A stretch of DNA of 5,449 bases, from positions 1 through 5,449 of the forward strand of contig JAUWCF010000085.1 of the NCBI GenBank assembly GCA_030609445.1. The letters run 5' to 3'. The DNA comes from Thermoplasmatota archaeon. GTDB taxonomy: Archaea > Thermoplasmatota > E2 > DHVEG-1. The position numbers and the translations under genes are program-made. Every line of letters starts with the position of its first letter. Positions within the stretch are counted from its first letter, which is position 1. This document shows, in pieces, positions 1 through 5,449 of this stretch. The notes beneath the pieces were generated by a model. It had not been told where the DNA came from and did no database searches. It was given only the letters and a program-made list of their open reading frames with translations.

Positions 1-526
1 CTTTTGAAATGAATGGATCATAACCAATGACATTCATGCCAAATGCTTGGGCAAATTTACCTGTTAGTCTTCCAATATTGCCACAACCAACAAGACCAAG
101 TGTTTTGCCACCAAGCTCGTTGCCTTTGAGTTGTTTCTTTATCCATTCTCCTTTTTTCATTGTCATATCTGCTTTTGAAAGATGTCGCGACAATGCCAGC
201 ATGTGACCAATTGCTAATTCTGCCACACTTGCTGTAGATCCAGTAGGGGCATTCACGACAGGAATACCATGTTTTGCCGCAGTTTCAATATCGACATTAT
301 CAACACCAATTCCTGCTCTGCCGATAACTTTTAAACTTCCACTAGCACCAGCCTCTACTACCTCTTTGACTGCTTTTGTTCTCCCCCGCACCATTAACGC
401 ATCATAGGCCGATATTTCTTTAAGTAGCGTCTCACCGTCCATCTCATCAAATGTTACATCATGACCTGCATCCTTCAAAAGCTCTATTGCCTCATTTGCC
501 ATTTTATCAGTAATAAGTATTTTCAT
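1..526 (-). CDS. serA: D-3-phosphoglycerate dehydrogenase, N-terminal part (cut by window edge)
   Basis: This gene encodes the first enzyme of the phosphorylated serine pathway, a cytosolic enzyme oxidising 3-phosphoglycerate to 3-phosphohydroxypyruvate with NAD. Translating the minus strand from the ATG at 526 gives 175 uninterrupted residues before the window ends. Residues 1-95 form the start of the split substrate-binding domain, including VRGRTKA (46-52) and RAGIGVDNVD (70-79), a hallmark of this family. The Rossmann domain follows, with GCGNIG at 147-152 as the GxGxxG dinucleotide motif and Asp170 in GYDPF, where NAD-preferring members bind the ribose. The catalytic Arg, Glu and His and any C-terminal ACT domain lie outside the window. 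The start is supported by GAGGT at 537-533, six bases upstream. Residue 48 is Gly where many relatives have Ser (VRSxTK). Other D-2-hydroxyacid dehydrogenases share the fold, but RAGIGVDNVD favours SerA. Confidence 0.92.
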   Translation of the reverse strand, partial: MKILITDKMANEAIELLKDAGHDVTFDEMDGETLLKEISAYDALMVRGRTKAVKEVVEAGASGSLKVIGRAGIGVDNVDIETAAKHGIPVVNAPTGSTASVAELAIGHMLALSRHLSKADMTMKKGEWIKKQLKGNELGGKTLGLVGCGNIGRLTGKFAQAFGMNVIGYDPFISK

Positions 527-532
527 AGATAG

Positions 533-537
533 ACCTC
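533..537 (-). promoter_or_regulatory. Ribosome binding site of serA
   Basis: GAGGT on the minus strand lies six bases before the ATG at 526. It matches the anti-Shine-Dalgarno sequence and fixes the start of the serA frame. Confidence 0.7.
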
Positions 538-538
538 A

Positions 539-560
539 ATGTGGGTATATAAAACCACAT
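539..560. repeat. Perfect 6-bp inverted repeat around a TATA-like tract, possible serA operator
   Basis: ATGTGG (539-544) and CCACAT (555-560) are exact reverse complements separated by ten AT-rich bases. The spacer reads TTTTATATAC on the minus strand and resembles an archaeal TATA box. The element ends just before the serA ribosome site. A dimeric regulator bound here would block TBP or the polymerase, so I infer a possible operator. No regulator is encoded nearby, and a 6-bp dyad can occur by chance. Confidence 0.35.
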
Positions 561-572
561 AAAAACGTTTAC
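558..572 (-). promoter_or_regulatory. Candidate serA promoter (BRE plus TATA-like box)
   Basis: On the minus strand a purine-rich GTAAACG (572-566) precedes TTTTTATG (565-558). This resembles the element upstream of eno (GTAAAAACAATTTTATG, 1916-1900). Initiation about 25 bases downstream would give a very short leader containing the GAGGT site. A second TATA-like tract, TTTTATATA (554-546), would put initiation almost on the ATG, which fits the ribosome site less well. The T run at 565-561 could instead help terminate eno transcription. Confidence 0.35.
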
Positions 573-575
573 GCC

Positions 576-589
576 ACTCTAAAATAGAG

Positions 590-590
<1 letters not shown>
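576..590 (-). terminator. Short hairpin at the eno stop codon, possible terminator
   Basis: ACTCTA (576-581) and TAGAGT (585-590) form a perfect 6-bp stem with a 3-base loop, touching the first base of the eno TAA stop at 592-590. Ten bases further in the direction of eno transcription there is a run of five T (565-561). Archaeal termination depends mainly on T tracts, and the stem is AT-rich and weak, so this is only a candidate. Confidence 0.35.
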
Positions 591-1916
<1,326 letters not shown>

Positions 1917-1975
1917 TCATAGCTGCAATACCCGTTCAACGTTTGATTCCAGTTGATATGACACAATCAATTACC

Positions 1976-2713
1976 TCATGCTTCATCGATTTTTTCATAG
2001 ACAAGGACAAGACGGCGGCAACTAAAACGAGAAGAAGCAATTCGTCTTGCTAAATACAATTGGAAATGGCACTCTTTTGCAATATGATTTACCTCATCCA
2101 TTGAAGTTGCATGAATAGGAAGATTTCTATAAAAAAAAGGTTGAACAACATGATGATACCAAAAGTTAAAAATATTTTTTTTATTTCGAATCTCTGCGAT
2201 AAGAAACTCGTCGGTAACGCGCATTAGTTCTTCAATTGCACACTTGAAATCGTCACTATGAATATGATGCAACACATCAATACATATTGTTACATCAAAA
2301 GTTTTGTCATCAAAAGGAATGTTCAATAAATCTGCTTGGATAAATGATATTTTTTTGTTTTGCTTTACTTTTTCTTGAGCAGCATCAACAATTTCTTTTA
2401 AAAAATCAACACCAACAATTTGTTTAAACTGTGGAAACTTTTTCCCTAATTCAAGGGTGAAATTTCCTGTACCACATCCCACATCCATAAGTTTTATTAA
2501 TTTAGAATGATGTTTCGTGATACCTCCTAAAATAGAAAGGCATAAATCAAATATCTTCTGCTGTTTGAGACTACTTTTTGCGGTTTTAAAATATCTGTTT
2601 TTAGTACGGGGCTCATCTTTAAAATAAGTTTTAACTGAGCCATAATGTAAATTTTTATCAGTATCCAGTGAAGAAGTTTGAAAATCTTTCACAGTACCAC
2701 ATATCATTATCAT
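1976..2713 (-). CDS. Class I SAM-dependent methyltransferase, substrate unknown
   Basis: The 245-residue protein carries a Rossmann-type methyltransferase core that would transfer a methyl group from S-adenosylmethionine. Motif I is LMDVGCGTGNF (75-85). The acidic residue at the end of the second strand, which typically binds the SAM ribose, is Asp103 in VGVDF. IQADLLNIPFDD (125-136) is the adenine-side segment, and FDVTICIDVLHHI (139-151) is motif II with its following helix. This is the Methyltransf_11/25 pattern seen in UbiE-like and many small-molecule enzymes, so the acceptor cannot be read from the sequence. Residues 1-70 are a polar, Lys-rich N-terminal region I do not recognise. There is no signal peptide or clear membrane segment. 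The start is uncertain: ATG at 2713 is the longest choice, ATG at 2707 is two codons later, and GTG at 2692 is also possible; none has a well-placed ribosome site. It is transcribed away from the stomatin operon, and eno follows 111 bases later. Confidence 0.85.
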   Translation of the reverse strand: MIMICGTVKDFQTSSLDTDKNLHYGSVKTYFKDEPRTKNRYFKTAKSSLKQQKIFDLCLSILGGITKHHSKLIKLMDVGCGTGNFTLELGKKFPQFKQIVGVDFLKEIVDAAQEKVKQNKKISFIQADLLNIPFDDKTFDVTICIDVLHHIHSDDFKCAIEELMRVTDEFLIAEIRNKKNIFNFWYHHVVQPFFYRNLPIHATSMDEVNHIAKECHFQLYLARRIASSRFSCRRLVLVYEKIDEA

Positions 2714-2737
2714 TCTTTATATTTTACATCTCTTCTC

Positions 2738-2800
2738 AACAACTATTGAACGAAAGCAGACACCCCCTACAGAAACACTTAAGAAGATACAATAGTTGTT
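2738..2800. repeat. Perfect 11-bp inverted repeat in the divergent promoter region
   Basis: AACAACTATTG (2738-2748) and CAATAGTTGTT (2790-2800) are exact reverse complements with 41 bases between them. Each arm is also an imperfect dyad, CAA-N3-TTG. The right arm lies between the stomatin TATA-like box and its ribosome site, and the left arm lies in the upstream region of the methyltransferase. Such placement suits a regulator binding two sites and acting on both divergent genes, perhaps by looping. That role is inference; the repeat itself is read directly. Confidence 0.5.
2772..2786 (+). promoter_or_regulatory. Candidate promoter of the stomatin operon
   Basis: A purine-rich GAAACA (2772-2777) is followed by CTTAAGAAG (2778-2786), fitting a BRE followed by an archaeal box A variant. 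Initiation about 25 bases on would fall near 2805, just before the GGAGGT site, giving a leader of about 15 bases, similar to that inferred for eno. CTTAAG is palindromic, so it could also serve the divergent methyltransferase. No other gene-like content is seen in the 108-base gap. Confidence 0.4.
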
Positions 2801-2807
2801 TTTCCGT

Positions 2808-2813
2808 GGAGGT
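2808..2813 (+). promoter_or_regulatory. Strong ribosome binding site of the stomatin gene
   Basis: GGAGGT lies eight bases before the ATG at 2822. It selects that ATG over the in-frame ATGs at 2831 and 2840, which would be too far away. Confidence 0.8.
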
Positions 2814-2821
2814 AGAATTAT

Positions 2822-3598
2822 ATGATAGATATGAACATTATGAGCATAGTAATAATAATTGTAATATTTTTGTTGATGCTGCTATCTTCATCAATAAAAA
2901 TAATGGCAGAATACCAAAGAATCGTTATATTTCGATTAGGACGGCTCCTTGGGATAAAAGGTCCTGGTCTTGTCTTTGTAGTCCCGATAATTGATAAAAT
3001 AATAAAACTTGATTTGAGAACACGTGTAATAGATGTACCAAAACAGAGAGTAATCACCAAAGATAACGTAACAGTTGATGTTGACGCAGTTGTCTACTAT
3101 AGAATAACAGACCCCGAAAAAGCAGTTGTTGAAGTACAACGATATGAAGTTGCGACAAGCTTACTAGCCCAGACAACACTTAGAGATATCTTAGGAACAC
3201 AAAGCCTCGACGATCTCTTATCCAAAAGAGAGCAACTCAATAAGAGCCTACAAACAATCATAGATCAAGGAACAGACCCATGGGGTATCAAAGTATCTGC
3301 AGTAACAATTAGAGATGTGGCCCTTCCTGACGAAATGATGAGAGCCATCGCAAAACAAGCTGAAGCAGAACGAGAGAAACGAGCTAGAATAATTATTGCA
3401 GATGGAGAATTTCAGGCATCAAAGAAGATGACTGATGCTGCGAAACTCTATGAAAAAACACCAACTGCATTGCGACTCCGTGAGCTGCAGACACTAACAG
3501 AAATTGCAAGAGAGAAAAACCTCATCATCGTTCCAGTTGGAGAGATGGGGACCGTGGCAGGTATTGCAAAAGCAGTGAACAAAAAAGTAGAGAAATGA
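2822..3598 (+). CDS. Stomatin/prohibitin-family (SPFH) membrane protein
   Basis: This is a stomatin-like membrane scaffold protein of 258 residues, close to the length of archaeal p-stomatins such as Pyrococcus PH1511. A single hydrophobic segment (about 8-25) anchors it to the membrane. The SPFH domain follows from about 29 to 190, with EYQRIVIFRLGR (30-41), KGPGLVFVVPIID (46-58), the LDLRTRVIDVPKQ stretch (63-75), and LAQTTLRDILGTQSLDDLLSKRE (115-137), all typical of stomatins. Residues 170-212 are a charged helix (AEAEREKRAR) expected to form the coiled coil used in oligomer assembly. Near the C-terminus, NLIIVPVGEM (233-242) corresponds in place to the hydrophobic stretch that the partner protease cuts in Pyrococcus. 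The stop codon overlaps the NfeD start, so the two are translated together. Stomatins organise membrane microdomains, but no specific client can be named here. Confidence 0.94.
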   Translation: MIDMNIMSIVIIIVIFLLMLLSSSIKIMAEYQRIVIFRLGRLLGIKGPGLVFVVPIIDKIIKLDLRTRVIDVPKQRVITKDNVTVDVDAVVYYRITDPEKAVVEVQRYEVATSLLAQTTLRDILGTQSLDDLLSKREQLNKSLQTIIDQGTDPWGIKVSAVTIRDVALPDEMMRAIAKQAEAEREKRARIIIADGEFQASKKMTDAAKLYEKTPTALRLRELQTLTEIAREKNLIIVPVGEMGTVAGIAKAVNKKVEK

Positions 3599-4914
3599 TG
3601 TTAAAACCATTTCTTATTTTTTTATTTTTTATTCTTTTATTATCGGCTAGCATATCTGCTCAAAACACATCAGTACTTCTTGTCGAAATAACTGACACGA
3701 TTGATCAATCCACCGTTGAAACGCTTTCAGAAAGCATGAGAGAAGCAGAAAGACGAAACGTACAAGCAATCATCCTCCTTCTTGACACACCTGGGGGCGG
3801 ACTCGCACAGACATTTGAAATCGCAGACATGATCCATGACAGTAAAATCCCTGTTGTTGGATATGTGTATCCAAGTGGGTCACCAGCATGGTCAGCAGGC
3901 ACATTTATTTTGATGAGCACACACATCGCAGCAATGGCAGATCACACAATTATCGGCTCTTGCCAACCAGTGCAGGTAGGAATAGATGGAACAAAACTAA
4001 TTAATGATTCAAAAACAATCAATGCTCTTGTTGAATGGATTTCAGAACGAGCAAACATGTACGGACGAAACGAGACACTTGCAAAAGAATTCATCACCAA
4101 AAATCAGAATGTGAATGCAACAGAAGCAAAAAATCTAGGAGCAGTAGAATTTGTTTCCGCATCAATTGATCAACTCCTCATAGATCTCGATGGCACAAAC
4201 ATTACCACATCCTCGGGGAATATAACGCTGCAGACAAAAAACGCAGAACAGATACATTATTTTCCCTCTTTTAAGATACAGATTCTCAAAATAATATCAA
4301 ATCCAATACTAACCTCACTTCTCTTAATGCTTGGAATTTTTGCGTTAATCTTCGGCATCTCATCACCAGGATACGGAGCAGAAGTATTTGGCGTGATCGC
4401 TATTCTGCTCGCACTCATCGGTTCAGGATTTGCGCTCTCAACGTTAAGCATAATCTTTATAATAATCGGATGCCTACTGCTCATCATAGAAATATTTGTC
4501 ACACCTGGCTTTGGTATCATAGGCATAGGTGGAATGATCTGTTTGATAATCGGATCGATATTTCTCATACCCAGCTACCCAACAAGGGAATGGCTGATAT
4601 CAAGTGATTATATGATAGACGCATTAGTCGTTTCATTAGTGGTTATCGCACTATTCGCAATATTCTTTGCATTTCTCTTGTATAAGATACTGCAGATCAG
4701 ACAAAAGAAGACGGTAATTGGCACATTCATTGGAGAAAAAGCAAAAACAATTGATAGGATAACACCTGATAGCCCAGGATATGTCCGGTTTAAAGGCGAA
4801 TACTGGCAGGCACGATCAGACAATATAATTGAACCGAATAAAAAAGTAATTATCGTCGGTAAAGATGAGACAATCCTTATTGTAAAACCAAAAGATATGG
4901 CGAGCAAACATTAA
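3595..4914 (+). CDS. NfeD family membrane serine protease (stomatin operon partner, STOPP)
   Basis: This is the full-length (NfeD1b-type) partner protease of stomatin, 439 residues. An N-terminal signal segment (1-22, ending SASISA) should send the protease domain outside the membrane. Residues 26-200 form a ClpP/SppA-like domain with LLLDTPGGG (61-69), the putative nucleophile Ser100 in PAWSAGTF, and the putative general base Lys140 in NDSKTIN, matching Ser97 and Lys138 of Pyrococcus PH1510. Hydrophobic segments lie at about 238-256, 263-282, 284-302, 305-326 and 341-363. The C-terminal 370-435 (GEKAKTIDRITPDSPGYVRFKGEYWQAR) is the NfeD OB-fold domain. The ATG at 3595 overlaps the stomatin stop as ATGA; the next codon is also ATG, leaving a one-base overlap. 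Either arrangement implies coupled translation. In Pyrococcus this protease cleaves stomatin's C-terminal hydrophobic stretch, and the same role is inferred here. Confidence 0.95.
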   Translation: MMLKPFLIFLFFILLLSASISAQNTSVLLVEITDTIDQSTVETLSESMREAERRNVQAIILLLDTPGGGLAQTFEIADMIHDSKIPVVGYVYPSGSPAWSAGTFILMSTHIAAMADHTIIGSCQPVQVGIDGTKLINDSKTINALVEWISERANMYGRNETLAKEFITKNQNVNATEAKNLGAVEFVSASIDQLLIDLDGTNITTSSGNITLQTKNAEQIHYFPSFKIQILKIISNPILTSLLLMLGIFALIFGISSPGYGAEVFGVIAILLALIGSGFALSTLSIIFIIIGCLLLIIEIFVTPGFGIIGIGGMICLIIGSIFLIPSYPTREWLISSDYMIDALVVSLVVIALFAIFFAFLLYKILQIRQKKTVIGTFIGEKAKTIDRITPDSPGYVRFKGEYWQARSDNIIEPNKKVIIVGKDETILIVKPKDMASKH

Positions 4915-4946
4915 TCAACCACTTCTTTCTTTGGGGTCTGATTTTG

Positions 4947-5449
4947 ATGAATAACGGTATACAATGTCAGTTTCTCGGCGGATGCAGCGAAGTAGGCAGC
5001 CTTGCAATGGTGCTAGAAGTTGACGGACTTCGTCTTCTTTTTGAATATGGCATGACTCCAAGTAAACCACCCACATATCCTCTTCCACCGCCTCCTGTTG
5101 ATTTGACCCTTCTTACCCATTCGCATCTTGATCATTCAGGGATGATCCCTTGGTTATGCGCTCATTCTGACCATAGGATTCTTACGACAAAATTAACAAG
5201 CGAAGTAAGCGGCTTGTTACACAAAGATTCTGTAAAAATCGCAAAATCAGAAGGATACGCCGCCCCTTATACTAATAACGATATACGAGAGGCAAATCAC
5301 AGCTATATCCCAGTAGAGCCATTACAAAAAAGAAATATTGGAGATGACTGTGAAATTAGGTTCCACTCAGCAGGACATATCCCTGGATCACTTATGTTTG
5401 AACTTGTCGGAGAAAAAAAGATTTTGTTTACTGGCGATATCAATGTTAT
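4947..5449 (+). CDS. Metallo-beta-lactamase/beta-CASP family hydrolase, probable CPSF-like ribonuclease, N-terminal part
   Basis: The frame opens at ATG 4947 and continues for 167 codons to the window edge without a stop. It begins QFLGGCSEVG (8-17), the usual opening of archaeal CPSF/RNase J-type proteins. The zinc-binding signature HSHLDH is at 58-63, followed by SAGHIPGS (141-148) with His144 as the third metal-site histidine and FTGDIN (161-166) with bridging Asp164. The LLHKDSVKIAKSEGY stretch (90-104) also fits archaeal beta-CASP RNA-processing nucleases, so RNA 3'-end processing or exonuclease activity is the likely role. The beta-CASP domain itself lies beyond the window. In the first motif Glu33 (LLFEYG) stands where Asp is normal (LLDYG). 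A GGGGT at 4933-4937 may be the ribosome site, nine bases upstream. It lies 32 bases after nfeD with no evident promoter, so it is probably in the same operon. Confidence 0.88.
   Translation, partial: MNNGIQCQFLGGCSEVGSLAMVLEVDGLRLLFEYGMTPSKPPTYPLPPPPVDLTLLTHSHLDHSGMIPWLCAHSDHRILTTKLTSEVSGLLHKDSVKIAKSEGYAAPYTNNDIREANHSYIPVEPLQKRNIGDDCEIRFHSAGHIPGSLMFELVGEKKILFTGDINV

Noticed and set aside
1943..1970. TTGATT/AATCAA inverted repeat between the methyltransferase and eno
   Set aside because: Only 6 bp, AT-rich, with a 16-base spacer and no T tract immediately after it, so it is weak as a terminator or operator.
2668..2994. Open frame of 108 codons on the plus strand crossing the divergent region into the stomatin gene
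   Set aside because: It overlaps the methyltransferase start and the stomatin N-terminus in another frame, contains the promoter elements and has no recognisable protein features.
4257..4907. Two antisense open frames (4257-4568 and 4608-4907) opposite nfeD
   Set aside because: Both mirror the membrane segments and OB domain of nfeD on the opposite strand and have no independent evidence of coding.
4915..4946. Pyrimidine-rich tract after nfeD as a possible terminator
   Set aside because: The tract is broken by C residues, has no stem, and lies in a 32-base gap before a same-strand gene, so continued transcription is more likely.

Overview
The window looks like a piece of a moderately AT-rich archaeal chromosome, probably euryarchaeal in the broad sense. 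The evidence is a stomatin gene overlapping a full-length NfeD protease gene, a CPSF-like beta-CASP metallo-hydrolase of archaeal type, an archaeal-looking phosphoglycerate dehydrogenase, strong GGAGGT-type ribosome sites, and short leaders preceded by purine-rich/TATA-like elements. I cannot name a genus. I see no transposase, CRISPR array, tRNA or rRNA, and no clear sign of recent transfer.

The layout is two divergent blocks. The left block (about 1-2713) is on the minus strand. In transcription order it holds a class I SAM-dependent methyltransferase of unknown target, enolase (eno), and the N-terminal 175 residues of D-3-phosphoglycerate dehydrogenase (serA), which runs off the left edge. 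The gaps here are 111 and 63 bases. Each gap carries a possible promoter, so these genes may be separate transcription units. Enolase acts on 2-phosphoglycerate and SerA takes 3-phosphoglycerate into serine synthesis, so the two enzymes sit one phosphoglycerate-mutase step apart.

The right block (2822 to the right edge) is on the plus strand. It holds a stomatin/SPFH membrane protein, an NfeD-type membrane serine protease (the stomatin operon partner protease) whose start codon overlaps the stomatin stop, and 32 bases later a beta-CASP/metallo-beta-lactamase protein truncated by the window edge. The first two form a known functional pair in Pyrococcus, where the NfeD protease cleaves the C-terminal hydrophobic stretch of stomatin. 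The predicted catalytic Ser100 and Lys140 and a candidate target stretch are present here.

The 108-base divergent region (2714-2821) carries a perfect 11-bp inverted repeat that brackets the stomatin promoter candidate. The serA upstream region carries a perfect 6-bp inverted repeat around a TATA-like tract. These two possible operators are the main non-coding observations. Most of the window is ordinary conserved archaeal gene content. I found no convincing new system, only a few details worth checking.
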